From Kutzneria chonburiensis (GTDB lineage: Bacteria > Actinomycetota > Actinomycetes > Mycobacteriales > Pseudonocardiaceae): DNA of 64,000 nucleotides. The notes beneath the pieces were generated by a model. The model made no database searches, was not told the DNA's origin, and saw only the letters and a program-made list of their open reading frames with translations. Where the stretch lies: contig NZ_CP097263.1 of the NCBI RefSeq assembly GCF_028622115.1, positions 9,683,501 to 9,747,500 of the forward strand, in the 5' to 3' direction. Below, piece after piece: positions 1 to 8,179 of this stretch. Position numbers and translations under genes: made by a program. Numbering within the stretch: position 1 is the first letter of the stretch; every line of letters starts with the position of its first letter.

Positions 1-2
1 CC

Positions 3-893
3 ACTGGTGCCGTGCTGGAGGCCATCGCCCCCGCCGGCGTCATCGACTCTCGCTTCGCTTCCGCCTTCACCTCGCTCGGCGGCGAGCCCTCTTCGGTCCG
101 CTCCTACCGGGAGTTCCTGTCCCACAAGGCATCCTCCGAGGGTGTGCGGCCCATCGAGATCCTCGCACCGCCCCTCGACGACCGTGCCGCCAACGCCGTC
201 CGCCGGCCGACTTATTGTCCACTATGGACAGGCGACTCCGACTGCTCCGGCTACCTGCCGGTTGCGGGTCGATACCTCCCCTTGGACCGCATCACTTTGC
301 GCCGCTCGGGAAGCCGCATCATCGCCGAGGACCCTTCCGGCACCGTGTTGTGGCCCATGCACCACGCTACCCGAACCCCTGTCGGCCCTTGGGGCTTGGT
401 CGTCACCTTGCTCACCGCCTCCGCGCCACGCGGGCCGTCGATCTCCTTCGGCAACCGGATGGCCGCCTTCCCGGACCGGAACTTCTTGCCGCGGATGGAA
501 ATAGCCGGCGGCCTTGTCCTTTCCGGTCGACACTGGCGGATCCGTGCTCCGCGGTCCTTTCGCGACCTGGTGGCGCTGGATCTTCCACGCTTTGTCTTTG
601 CCCGCAACGGGGGCAAGCCGCGGCCGGTGGACCTGCACAGCCTGGCCGCCGTACGCGACCTGGCCCGGCTGGGCGAGGAGATCGTGGTCGAGGAGATGCT
701 GCCGGACCCGGATCACCTGCCGCTCAAGGACGAGCGCGGTGAACCGGTCGCGGGGCAGCTGCTGGTGCGACTGCCGCACCGACGAGCCACCACCGCGTCG
801 GCGGTGGGGAATCAGGAAGGGGACAGTGGATGGAATCCGTCTTGGCCGTCACCGAACTGGACCGTCTCATCGAGGAACTGGACACCCGGATGA
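3..893 (+). CDS. Lantibiotic dehydratase (LanB), C-terminal part, 5' truncated by window edge
   Basis: The frame is open from the first bases, so the gene begins upstream; 296 residues are visible. The sequence matches the C-terminal portion of the LanB glutamylation domain (Lant_dehydr_N), which uses glutamyl-tRNA to activate Ser/Thr of a precursor peptide before elimination to dehydro-residues. Recognisable stretches are an LDSRF-like 'VIDSRFASAF' near the start, 'APPLDDRAANAVRRP', 'LPRFVFARNG' and 'VVEEMLPDPDHL'. No SpaB_C elimination domain follows, so it must lie upstream of the window or in another gene. The last ~20 codons overlap the precursor gene in another frame. The family assignment is solid; the full architecture cannot be seen. 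Confidence 0.85.
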   Translation, partial: TGAVLEAIAPAGVIDSRFASAFTSLGGEPSSVRSYREFLSHKASSEGVRPIEILAPPLDDRAANAVRRPTYCPLWTGDSDCSGYLPVAGRYLPLDRITLRRSGSRIIAEDPSGTVLWPMHHATRTPVGPWGLVVTLLTASAPRGPSISFGNRMAAFPDRNFLPRMEIAGGLVLSGRHWRIRAPRSFRDLVALDLPRFVFARNGGKPRPVDLHSLAAVRDLARLGEEIVVEEMLPDPDHLPLKDERGEPVAGQLLVRLPHRRATTASAVGNQEGDSGWNPSWPSPNWTVSSRNWTPG

Positions 894-976
894 CCGAGGC
901 CGCCCCGGAGGGCCGGGCGCCGGACTCGGCGATCTGCTCGCTGGTCGGCTGCGACATGAGTCACTGGCACTGCTGA
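830..976 (+). CDS. Class I lanthipeptide precursor peptide (LanA), 48 aa
   Basis: ATG at 830 follows a strong ribosome binding site (GGAAGGGG, 815-822) with 7-nt spacing. The product has an acidic, helix-prone leader (…VTELDRLIEELDTR…), a linker PEGRAPD, and a C-terminal core in which three Ser and three Cys alternate: SAIC, SLVGC, then DM, then SHWHC ending at the stop. Each Ser precedes a Cys at Ser-x2-Cys, Ser-x3-Cys, Ser-x3-Cys spacing, exactly what three non-overlapping lanthionine rings need. It sits between lanB and lanC, overlapping the lanB 3' end by 64 nt and ending just before lanC, so it is probably co-transcribed and co-translated with its modifying enzymes. Leader cleavage site and ring pattern are inferred. 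Confidence 0.8.
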   Translation: MESVLAVTELDRLIEELDTRMTEAAPEGRAPDSAICSLVGCDMSHWHC

Positions 977-1011
977 GTCGGACGCGAGGCACGCCGGAGC
1001 TGGGACCGTGT

Positions 1012-1794
1012 GTGCTCGCGACGCTGCTGGCCGCCTCCGCGGATGGTGACGTGCGAGCCGCGGTGAGGATGGCGGTGCCGCAGTGGCTGGATGCCGCCGT
1101 GCGGCCGATGCGAAGCGTCGGCCTGCACGGCGGCATGACCGGCACGCTGTTCGGACTGGAGCTGCTGAGCGGCCTCCATCCGCCGGTTTCCCGCCTGGCG
1201 CACCGGGTCCGAGGCTGGCTGGGGGAGCGGCGGTTCGAAGAGTTCGATCTGATCGGCGGCACGGTCGGGGCCTGCCTGGCGGGGTGTCGGCAACCGGTCT
1301 GGTTCGAAGGGGAGGACACCGGACTGGCCCATGGGGCCGCCGGTGTGCTCCTTGTGTCGCTGCAGCCGGAGTTGATTTCCTGGCTGCTGAAGCAGTCCTT
1401 TGTGGACCAACAACGGCAGGGTTGGTGCTACGGCATTCCCGGCATCGCCTGGGCGCTGTGGACGGCCGGCGCGCGGACCGAAGCCGTGCGGCTGGTACGC
1501 ATTCTGTGTCAGACCTTCGATCCCGAGCTCAATCTGTACGGTGAGCCGGCCGACCGGCTCGGGATCTGTCACGGTGCCGCGGGTGTGCTGCTCATCGCCG
1601 ACGCCTTCGCCCGCGAAGGCGTGTCGGGGGCGAAGGTGCTCAGTGATCTGATGCAGACGTACCTGGTGGAACGCCTGGATTTGGTGGCAGGGCTGGACGA
1701 CACGCTGCTCCGTGGCGGAAGTGGCGTGCTCGCGGCGTTGCTGACGGTGCGGGGTGCCGACCGGCGCTGGCTCAGATGCCTTGGCCTGCGCTGA
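1012..1794 (+). CDS. lanC: Lanthionine synthetase C-like protein (LanC), compact
   Basis: LanC cyclases are zinc enzymes that add Cys thiols to dehydro-residues made by LanB. Six Gly-rich toroid repeats are visible (GLHGGMTG, LIGGTVG, LAHGAAG, CYGIPG, CHGAAG, LRGGSG). The zinc ligands are present: the Cys of WCYGIPG and the Cys-His pair of CHGAAG. With the GTG start at 1012 the protein is about 260 residues, shorter than the ~400 usual for LanC. No ATG lies between the precursor stop (976) and the first repeat; CTG at 973 (overlapping the precursor stop) is another possible start, and the frame is open far upstream. It ends 3 nt before a converging gene. Confidence 0.8.
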   Translation: MLATLLAASADGDVRAAVRMAVPQWLDAAVRPMRSVGLHGGMTGTLFGLELLSGLHPPVSRLAHRVRGWLGERRFEEFDLIGGTVGACLAGCRQPVWFEGEDTGLAHGAAGVLLVSLQPELISWLLKQSFVDQQRQGWCYGIPGIAWALWTAGARTEAVRLVRILCQTFDPELNLYGEPADRLGICHGAAGVLLIADAFAREGVSGAKVLSDLMQTYLVERLDLVAGLDDTLLRGGSGVLAALLTVRGADRRWLRCLGLR

Positions 1795-1797
1795 CTT

Positions 1798-3186
1798 TCA
1801 GTGCGCGGCGATGAGCTGGAGGGCGGCCAGGCCGACGAGCAGGGCAGGGCCGCGTAGCAGCTGACGGATGAGGTGGACGGGGACGGCGCCGAAGCCGGTT
1901 TCGAAGATGGCGCTGCCGCCGCCGTAGTCCATGGGCGGGCGGGTGGCCATGGCGTAGACCACGAGCACGGCACCGGCGGCGGAGATGACGACGGTGACGG
2001 ACGGGGCCAGCGGCAAGGCGAAGGACGTGAGGGCGCACCACACGATCGCCCCGACGGCGGGCAGCACGAGGTGGATGACCTTGAGGGACGCGTCGGTGCC
2101 GCCAAGGGAACGGCGCAGGGCGGCGGAGCCGGCGATGGTGCGCAGACCGCCGGCGAGGCGGTCGGCGGCGAGGTAAGCGGCCAGCAGCTGCACGGGACCG
2201 ACGGCGATGGGCGGCAGCGACACCGCGGCGAAGAACGGCACGGGCAGCAGAGCTGCCCACACGGCGATGGCGGCGGGATAGCGGCGCAGCCGGGCGACAT
2301 CGGCGAGGACGAAGGCCAAGGCCCGGCTGCCGCGCAGGCGTACGGAACGGACGCGGCCGATGCGGCGGGCCCGGCGCAGCATCAAGGCGGCGGACACAAG
2401 GGACAGGTCCAGCCACGCCGAGGAGACGGCGGCAGCCTGCACGAGATCGGTGCCGGCGGACAACGCGCCCCGGTGCAGCCGCGACAGCGACGTGTACCCG
2501 ACGGCGAGGGCGGCCACCACGAACCCGATTGCGGGCAGCGGGACGCGGTCGATCGGCACGAACAGGGCCGGCACGTCGAGCTGCAACGCCACGACGCCGC
2601 CCATCACCACCGCGACCCCGAGCAACACGCCGAAGCCGATCCGGAACTGCCGGAGCTCCCGGGCACTCCGCTGCGCGCCGGCGGTCAGGGAGGCCAACGC
2701 CACGCCGAACTCGAAGCCGAGCACTCCGGTGACCGGCAGGTTCACCAGCCAAGGCGGGTAGATCGCCGTCAACCCACCGGCCAGCAGCGCCCCGCCGATG
2801 CCGGCGATCACCAGGGTCCGCACGTACGTCGGCAGCAGCGCCGACCGCCGGTCGACCGGACTGGCCAGGATCCACGTCTGAGCGGCCGCACCGGCCCAGA
2901 TCGGCCCGACTGCCAGCAGCGCCTGCCCGAAGGCCGCTACGGCCGCCACAGCCAGCGCCAGGGCCATCCACGACTCCGAGGCGGCGGCGTGCGGGACCGG
3001 CGGCACGGACAGCGCGGGCACCGCTCGGGTCTTGATCACGGCCTCGGTCACCAGCCCGCCGGCCATGCCCACGTACAACGCGGTGTCGGACAGGTCGTAC
3101 AGCCGCCGGAAGAACGACCACGGCTTACGCCGCCGCCGCATGGCCCGCAGCTCGGACCGAACCCGGCCAGCGGTGACCGCAGTCAC
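1798..3186 (-). CDS. DUF6297-like polytopic membrane protein, ABC transporter permease partner
   Basis: A 462-residue hydrophobic protein with roughly ten or more predicted membrane segments, resembling the DUF6297 group found next to a lone ABC ATPase in actinomycetes. The start GTG (3186) overlaps the TGA stop of the upstream ATPase gene, so the two are translationally coupled and probably form one transporter. An Arg-rich N-terminus (MRRRRKPWSFF) precedes the first helix. Position beside the lan genes suggests export of, or self-protection from, the lanthipeptide, but the gene faces lanC, so this is inference. Substrate unknown. Confidence 0.7.
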   Translation of the reverse strand: MTAVTAGRVRSELRAMRRRRKPWSFFRRLYDLSDTALYVGMAGGLVTEAVIKTRAVPALSVPPVPHAAASESWMALALAVAAVAAFGQALLAVGPIWAGAAAQTWILASPVDRRSALLPTYVRTLVIAGIGGALLAGGLTAIYPPWLVNLPVTGVLGFEFGVALASLTAGAQRSARELRQFRIGFGVLLGVAVVMGGVVALQLDVPALFVPIDRVPLPAIGFVVAALAVGYTSLSRLHRGALSAGTDLVQAAAVSSAWLDLSLVSAALMLRRARRIGRVRSVRLRGSRALAFVLADVARLRRYPAAIAVWAALLPVPFFAAVSLPPIAVGPVQLLAAYLAADRLAGGLRTIAGSAALRRSLGGTDASLKVIHLVLPAVGAIVWCALTSFALPLAPSVTVVISAAGAVLVVYAMATRPPMDYGGGSAIFETGFGAVPVHLIRQLLRGPALLVGLAALQLIAAH

Positions 3187-3794
3187 AGCCCAACCTCGAT
3201 GTACACGTCGGCCACGGCCTCGATCAGGTCCGGGTCGTGCGAGGCCATCAGCACCGAGCCGCCGTTGGCCTTCTCGGCGTTCAGCCGTGACGCCAACCAC
3301 GCCCGGCCCTCCACGTCCAGCCGCTGCTCGGGCTCGTCCAGCACCAGCAGCGACCGGGGTCGCACGAAGCACGAGGCCAGCGCCAGCCGCCGACGCTGAC
3401 CGGACGACAGCGTGGCCGGCAGTTGATCGCGCTGCTCGACGATGCCCAGCTCGGCCAGCACCGCCTCGACCACGTCCGGAGACTGGCCGTGGGCCAGGGC
3501 ACACAGCGCCAGGTGCTCGCCGACCGACAGGTCCGGGAAGAAGTCCACGTCGTCCAGCACGCAGGCCATCGCCGCCCGGGTGTCCGGCGACGTCTCCGAC
3601 ACCGGGAAGCCGTTCAGCGTGATCCGCCCGGCGTCCGGCACGTCGGTGCCGGCCACGCAGCGCAGCAGCGTCGTCTTGCCGGACCCGTTGGGCCCCACCA
3701 CCGCCGCGCCCTCGCCCGGCGCCAGCTCGAAACTCAGCTCGTGCAGCACCAGCAGCCCGCTGAAGCCCCGTGTCAGCCCGTCCACCCGCAACAC
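3183..3794 (-). CDS. ABC transporter ATP-binding protein
   Basis: A 203-residue nucleotide-binding subunit with Walker A (GPNGSGKTT), signature (LSSGQRRRLALA), Walker B (LLVLDEP) and a C-terminal H-loop (ASHDPD). It is a single ATPase domain of the CcmA/drug-exporter type, and would energise the coupled membrane protein whose start overlaps its stop codon. Start is GTG 3794 with a G-rich Shine-Dalgarno (GGGGGG) about 5 nt upstream. The transported substrate is unknown; a role in lanthipeptide immunity or export is plausible from position only. Confidence 0.88.
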   Translation of the reverse strand: MLRVDGLTRGFSGLLVLHELSFELAPGEGAAVVGPNGSGKTTLLRCVAGTDVPDAGRITLNGFPVSETSPDTRAAMACVLDDVDFFPDLSVGEHLALCALAHGQSPDVVEAVLAELGIVEQRDQLPATLSSGQRRRLALASCFVRPRSLLVLDEPEQRLDVEGRAWLASRLNAEKANGGSVLMASHDPDLIEAVADVYIEVGL

Positions 3795-3808
3795 TCGAAC
3801 CCCCCGAA

Positions 3809-3894
3809 GATCAAGGGACCGATACTGGCGGTGAACGCACAGGTTGGGCCCCTTACTCGCGTTGAACGAGAGTAAGGGGCCCTTCCTGACACAA
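3809..3894. repeat. Dispersed palindromic repeat, family A, copy 1
   Basis: Contains inverted arms at 3846-3858 and 3870-3882 (GGGCCCCTTACTC and its complement) around an 11-nt loop. Flanks 'GATCAAGGGACCGAT' and 'CCTTCCTGACACAA' recur in the copy at 41133-41217. It lies between the aceE stop and the ABC ATPase start and could act as the aceE terminator. Apparent peptides encoded by such repeats are spurious. Confidence 0.8.
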
Positions 3895-3903
3895 ACAGGC
3901 GGG

Positions 3904-6681
3904 TCAGGCGGCGCCGGAGTCGGTGGTGGAGGGACCCGCGGCCTGCGGGTCGTCCAGCCGGTACCGGCGGGTCGCCTCGACGACCTTGGCGTGGTCGATC
4001 TCGCCGCGACGGGCCAGCGCGGTCAGCACGCCGACCGCGATCGACGGCGCGTCCACCAGGAAGTGGCGGCGGGCCGCCGGCCGCGTGTCGGAGAAGCCGA
4101 AGCCGTCGGTGCCCAGCGACACCATGTCGGTCGGGACCCACGGGCGGATCAGGTCCGGCACCGCGCGCATGTAGTCCGACACCGCGACGACCGGGCCGGC
4201 CGCCTCGGACAGCACCTGCGTCACGTACGGCACGCGGGGCTCGGCCTCGGGGTGCAGCATGTTGTGCCGGTCCACCTCGACGGCGTCACGGCGCAGCTCG
4301 GCCCACGAGGTGGCGGACCACACGTCGGCCTGCACGCCCCACTCCTGCGCCAGCAGCTCCTGCGCCCTGATCGCGTCCGGCATGGTGACGCCGGAGACCA
4401 GGATCTGCGCCCGCGGGCCGGTGGCGCCGGGGGCCGTCTGGTAGCGGTACAGACCGCGCAGCAGGCCCTCGACGTCCAGGTTCTCCGGCTCGGCCGGCTG
4501 CTGCACGGGCTCGTTGTAGATCGTCAGGTAGTAGAAGACGTTCTCCGCGTTGTCGCCGTACATGCGGCGAAGGCCGTCCTTGACGATGTGCGAGATCTCG
4601 AACGCCCAGGCCGGGTCGTAGGCCACCACGGCCGGGTTGGTCGCGGCCAGCAGCAGCGAGTGCCCGTCGGCGTGCTGCAGGCCCTCGCCGGTCAGCGTGG
4701 TGCGGCCGGCGGTGGCGCCGAGCACGAAGCCGCGGGCCATCTGGTCGGCGGCCGCCCACAGGCCGTCGCCGGTCCGCTGGAAGCCGAACATCGAGTAGAA
4801 GATGTAGATCGGGATCATCGGCTCGCCGTGGGTCGAGTACGACGTGCCGACCGCGGTGAACGACGCCGTGGAGCCGGCCTCGTTGATGCCCTCGTGCAGG
4901 ATCTGGCCGTGCTCGCTCTCCTTGTACGCCAGCATCAGCTTGGCGTCCACGGAGGTGTAGAGCTGCCCGTGCGGGTTGTAGATCTTCTGCGACGGGAACA
5001 TGGCGTCCATGCCGAAGGTCCGCGCCTCGTCCGGGATGATCGGCACGATCCGGCCGCCGATCTCCGGGTCCTTGATCAGGTCCTTGATCAGCCGGACGAT
5101 GGCCATGGTGGTGGCCACCTCCTGCTTGCCCGAGCCCCGGCGGATCGTGTCGTAGACCTTGTCGCCCGGCAGCACCAGCGCGGTCGACTTGCCCCGGCGC
5201 TCCGGCACGAAGCCGCCCAGCTGGCGGCGCCGCTCCAGCACGTACTGGATCTCCGGCGAGTCCGGCCCCGGGTGGTAGTACGGCGGCAGGTACGGGTCGC
5301 GCTCGAGGTCGGCGTCGGTGATCGGGATGCGCAGCTCGTCCCGGAAGAGCTTGAGGTCCTCCAGGGTCATCTTCTTCATCTGGTGCGTGGCGTTGCGGCC
5401 GGCGAAGTGCGGGCCGAGGCCGTAGCCCTTGATGGTCTTGGCCAGGATCACCGTCGGCTGGCCGTTGTGCTCGGTGGCCGCCTTGTACGCCGCGTACACC
5501 TTGCGGTAGTCGTGGCCGCCGCGCTTGAGGTTCCAGATGTCCTGGTCGCTCATGGCCGCGACCATGTCCTTGGTCCGCGGGTCGCGGCCGAAGAAGTGCT
5601 CACGGACGTAGGCGCCGTCGTTGGCCTTGTACGTCTGGTAGTCGCCGTCCGGCGTGGTGTTCATCAGGTTGATCAGCGCGCCGTCGCGGTCGCTGTGCAG
5701 CAGCGAGTCCCACTCACGGCCCCACACCACCTTGATGACGTTCCAGCCGGCGCCGCGGAAGAAGGCCTCCAGCTCCTGGATGATCTTGCCGTTGCCCCGG
5801 ACCGGGCCGTCCAGCCGCTGCAGGTTGCAGTTGATCACGAAGGTCAGGTTGTCCAGGCCCTCGTTGGCGGCCACGTGGATCAGGCCGCGCGACTCCGCCT
5901 CGTCCATCTCGCCGTCGCCCAGGAACGCCCACACGTGCTGCTCGGACGTGTCCTTGATGCCGCGGTCGCGCAGGTAGCGGTTGAACCGCGCCTGGTAGAT
6001 CGCGTTCATCGGGCCGAGGCCCATGGACACGGTCGGGAACTCCCAGAAGTCCGGCATCAGCCGCGGGTGCGGGTACGACGGCAGGCCGCCGCCCGGCCCG
6101 GCGTGCGAGTACTCCTGGCGGAAGCCGTCGAGGTGCTCGGCCGACAGCCGGCCCTCGAGGAAGGCGCGGGCGTACATGCCGGGGGAGGCGTGGCCCTGGA
6201 AGTAGACCTGGTCGCCGCCGCCCGGGTGGTCCTTGCCGCGGAAGAACCAGTTGAAGCCGACCTCGTACAGCGTCGCCGAGGAGGCGTAGGTCGAGATGTG
6301 GCCACCGACGCCGACGCCCGGCCGCTGCGCGCGGTGCACGGTCATGGCCGCGTTCCAGCGGATCCAGGCCCGGTAGCGGCGCTCGGTCTCCTCGTCACCG
6401 GGGAACCACGGCTCCTGCTCGGTGGGGATGGTGTTCACATAGTCCGTGCTGGTCAGCGACGGCACGCCCACCCGGCTCTCGCGGGCTCGCTCCAGCAGCC
6501 GCAGCATCAGGTAGCGGGCGCGCTGCTGCCCGGCCCCCTTCAGCACGCCGTCGAAGGACTCAAGCCACTCCGCGGTCTCATCGGGGTCGATGTCCGGGAG
6601 ATGGGCGGCGAGGCCGTCGCGGATGACCCGGACCCGCTCCGGGGTGCTCGCGTTGCCAGCGCCGTTGCTCTGCGGGGCCAA
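3904..6681 (-). CDS. aceE: Pyruvate dehydrogenase E1 component (homodimeric type)
   Basis: A 925-residue thiamine-diphosphate enzyme that decarboxylates pyruvate and reductively acetylates the lipoyl group of E2. The ThDP/Mg motif GDGEMDE is near residues 255-261, followed by [10 protein letters not shown]; length and N-terminal layout match the AceE family used by actinobacteria. The start is TTG 6681, supported by GAGGAG a few nt upstream; no in-frame ATG is nearby. Its partner subunits E2 (41230-42993) and E3 (43048-44418) and the lipoylation genes lipA and lipB lie elsewhere in this window. Transcription runs away from the DUF3052 gene, with a palindromic repeat downstream. Confidence 0.97.
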   Translation of the reverse strand: MAPQSNGAGNASTPERVRVIRDGLAAHLPDIDPDETAEWLESFDGVLKGAGQQRARYLMLRLLERARESRVGVPSLTSTDYVNTIPTEQEPWFPGDEETERRYRAWIRWNAAMTVHRAQRPGVGVGGHISTYASSATLYEVGFNWFFRGKDHPGGGDQVYFQGHASPGMYARAFLEGRLSAEHLDGFRQEYSHAGPGGGLPSYPHPRLMPDFWEFPTVSMGLGPMNAIYQARFNRYLRDRGIKDTSEQHVWAFLGDGEMDEAESRGLIHVAANEGLDNLTFVINCNLQRLDGPVRGNGKIIQELEAFFRGAGWNVIKVVWGREWDSLLHSDRDGALINLMNTTPDGDYQTYKANDGAYVREHFFGRDPRTKDMVAAMSDQDIWNLKRGGHDYRKVYAAYKAATEHNGQPTVILAKTIKGYGLGPHFAGRNATHQMKKMTLEDLKLFRDELRIPITDADLERDPYLPPYYHPGPDSPEIQYVLERRRQLGGFVPERRGKSTALVLPGDKVYDTIRRGSGKQEVATTMAIVRLIKDLIKDPEIGGRIVPIIPDEARTFGMDAMFPSQKIYNPHGQLYTSVDAKLMLAYKESEHGQILHEGINEAGSTASFTAVGTSYSTHGEPMIPIYIFYSMFGFQRTGDGLWAAADQMARGFVLGATAGRTTLTGEGLQHADGHSLLLAATNPAVVAYDPAWAFEISHIVKDGLRRMYGDNAENVFYYLTIYNEPVQQPAEPENLDVEGLLRGLYRYQTAPGATGPRAQILVSGVTMPDAIRAQELLAQEWGVQADVWSATSWAELRRDAVEVDRHNMLHPEAEPRVPYVTQVLSEAAGPVVAVSDYMRAVPDLIRPWVPTDMVSLGTDGFGFSDTRPAARRHFLVDAPSIAVGVLTALARRGEIDHAKVVEATRRYRLDDPQAAGPSTTDSGAA

Positions 6682-6985
6682 GGGGTCTCCTCGCCTGGTG
6701 TGTCGACTCGTTCACGTCCATCCTCCCTCATTCGGCGCTGGCTGGTCGCCATGTGTCCGTGCTACCGATCGGTAGCCTTCTCGCGCGCGCGTATAGGAGG
6801 TAAGTAGAGCTTGCCTGATGCCCCGAACGGGTGGCAAAGCGGGGTCGTTTCCCTGGACCGTCTTCGGTGTGTCACGGTGTGGGTGGTTGCGCAGGTGGCC
6901 ACCCTCAGTGTTCGCTGTGCGCGACCGGTGTTGAATACAGCTGTGGCGACTGACCCCAGTCGCCCTACTGGCATAGCTTGGAGGA
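6682..6985. other. Divergent intergenic region between aceE and the DUF3052 gene
   Basis: About 300 nt without a credible gene. It must hold the aceE promoter (minus strand) and the DUF3052 promoter. At 6945-6964 there is a perfect 7-bp inverted repeat, GGCGACT-N6-AGTCGCC, overlapping the -35 region of the DUF3052 promoter; it may be an operator. A run of GCGCGC lies near 6780-6790. Nothing else was recognised. Confidence 0.5.
6951..6979 (+). promoter_or_regulatory. Promoter of the DUF3052 gene
   Basis: TGACCC (6951-6956), 17-nt spacer, TAGCTT (6974-6979). The GTG at 6986 is 6 nt beyond the -10, so the transcript may be leaderless; the GGAGGAG at 6980-6986 would then not be transcribed in full. 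Confidence 0.5.
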
Positions 6986-7426
6986 GTGGAAGCCGTGGTG
7001 GCCGCGGGAGACGCTGGCAAGGTCGGCGTCGCCGACAGGCTCGGGATCGAGCCGGACATGGTGGTCCAGGAGATCGGTTGGGACGAGGACGTCGACGACG
7101 ACGTCCGCGCCGCGATCGAGGAACGGATCGGCAGTGACCTGCTCGACGAGGAGTCGGACGAGGTTGTCGATGTCGTGCTGCTGTGGTGGCGGGACAGCGA
7201 CGGCGACCTGGTCGACACGCTGATGGACGTGACCGGGCCGCTGGCCGAGGACGGAGTCATCTGGGTGCTCACCCCGAAGACCGGCCGGCCGGGCTACGTG
7301 GAGCCCAGCGACATCGCCGAGGCGGTGCCGACCGCCGGTCTCGCGCAGACCCTCAACGCGAACGTCGGCGACGACTGGGCCGGCATCAAGCTGGTGTCGC
7401 CGAAGTCGGCCAAGGCCAAGCGCTGA
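6986..7426 (+). CDS. DUF3052 domain-containing protein
   Basis: A small acidic cytoplasmic protein of the DUF3052 family, conserved in actinobacteria, function unknown. It shows the family core 'MVVQEIGWDEDVDDDVR' and a later 'DVVLLWWRDSDGDLVDTLMD', with a Lys-rich C-terminus. Start choice is ambiguous: GTG 6986 fits a leaderless transcript (6 nt after the -10), whereas GTG 6995 has GGAGGAG 8 nt upstream and gives a 143-residue product. It is co-oriented with the peroxiredoxin gene, with a 64-nt gap. Confidence 0.85.
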   Translation: MEAVVAAGDAGKVGVADRLGIEPDMVVQEIGWDEDVDDDVRAAIEERIGSDLLDEESDEVVDVVLLWWRDSDGDLVDTLMDVTGPLAEDGVIWVLTPKTGRPGYVEPSDIAEAVPTAGLAQTLNANVGDDWAGIKLVSPKSAKAKR

Positions 7427-7490
7427 GCCCTCGCCCGGTGGCCTAGGCTTGGTTGCGCAACTGCCGAGCCCACCGGGAGGGAACGCGAGC

Positions 7491-7949
7491 ATGGCGCTGG
7501 AAGTCGGTACCGAGGCCCCCGACTTCACGCTCCGGGACGCCAACAGGGAAGAGGTCGCCCTGTCGTCGTTCCGCGGCGTGAAGAACGTGCTGCTGGTGTT
7601 CTACCCGTTCGCCTTCAGCGGTGTCTGCACCGGCGAGCTCTGCCAGGTGCGCGACGAGCTGGCCGAGTACCAGAACGACGAGGTGCAGGTCCTCGGCGTG
7701 TCCGTGGACACTCCGTTCAGCCTCAAGGCGTGGGCGGAGAAGGAGGGGTACACCTTCCCGCTGCTGTCCGACTTCTGGCCGCACGGCGCGACGGCCCAGG
7801 CCTACGGCGTGTTCAACGACAAGGCCGGCATGGCCCTGCGCGGCACGTTCCTCATCGACAAGCAGGGCGTGATCCGCTTCGCCGAGGCCAACCAGCCGGG
7901 CGAGGCCCGCGACCAGGAGCAGTGGAAGCGCGCGCTGAAGGCGCTCTGA
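7491..7949 (+). CDS. Peroxiredoxin, AhpE type
   Basis: A 152-residue thiol peroxidase of the one-Cys AhpE class, which reduces hydroperoxides or peroxynitrite in the cytoplasm. The thioredoxin fold begins APDFTLRD; the peroxidatic Cys is in FSGVCTGELC. Length matches M. tuberculosis AhpE (about 153 aa). ATG 7491 is chosen over an upstream start in the same frame because GGGAGGGAA lies at the right distance. It is followed by a strong bidirectional hairpin that separates it from the tRNA gene on the other strand. Confidence 0.92.
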   Translation: MALEVGTEAPDFTLRDANREEVALSSFRGVKNVLLVFYPFAFSGVCTGELCQVRDELAEYQNDEVQVLGVSVDTPFSLKAWAEKEGYTFPLLSDFWPHGATAQAYGVFNDKAGMALRGTFLIDKQGVIRFAEANQPGEARDQEQWKRALKAL

Positions 7950-7959
7950 CATGTGACAG

Positions 7960-7996
7960 ACGACACCCGGACCGACTTCGTCGGTCCGGGTGTCGT
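7960..7996. terminator. Bidirectional hairpin terminator with UUCG-type loop
   Basis: A perfect 16-bp stem (7960-7975 with 7981-7996) closed by CTTCG. It lies between the converging peroxiredoxin gene and tRNA-Val, so it can terminate both. Confidence 0.8.
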
Positions 7997-8010
7997 CGTG
8001 TTCACACCTG

Positions 8011-8082
8011 TGGGCACAGCAGGTTTCGAACCTGCGACCCCCGCCTTGTAAGGGCGGTGCTCTACCCCTGAGCTATGCGCCC
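8011..8082 (-). tRNA. tRNA-Val (anticodon TAC)
   Basis: A full cloverleaf can be drawn on the minus strand: acceptor GGGCGCA pairing with TGTGCCC plus discriminator A, D-arm GCTC…GAGC, anticodon arm CCGCC-CTTACAA-GGCGG with anticodon TAC, and a T-arm containing GGTTCGAA. It is 72 nt long. CCA is not encoded. It stands alone, next to a strong terminator. Confidence 0.93.
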
Positions 8083-8179
8083 GTGATCACAGAAAATCCT
8101 ACACGGTCTGTCACAGGTCCTTGCCCAGGCCTGTCTTAGCTCCCGACACACCGTCGGCTGCTGAGACGAGGTTTTCCCG

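Noticed and set aside
3844-6807. 987-codon open frame opposite aceE
   Set aside because: It mirrors aceE in a GC-rich antisense frame, has Val/Gln/His-rich low-complexity content and no recognisable domain.
8011-8082. tRNA-Val as an integration site with flanking attachment repeat
   Set aside because: No repeat of the tRNA 3' end was noticed downstream and no integrase is adjacent.
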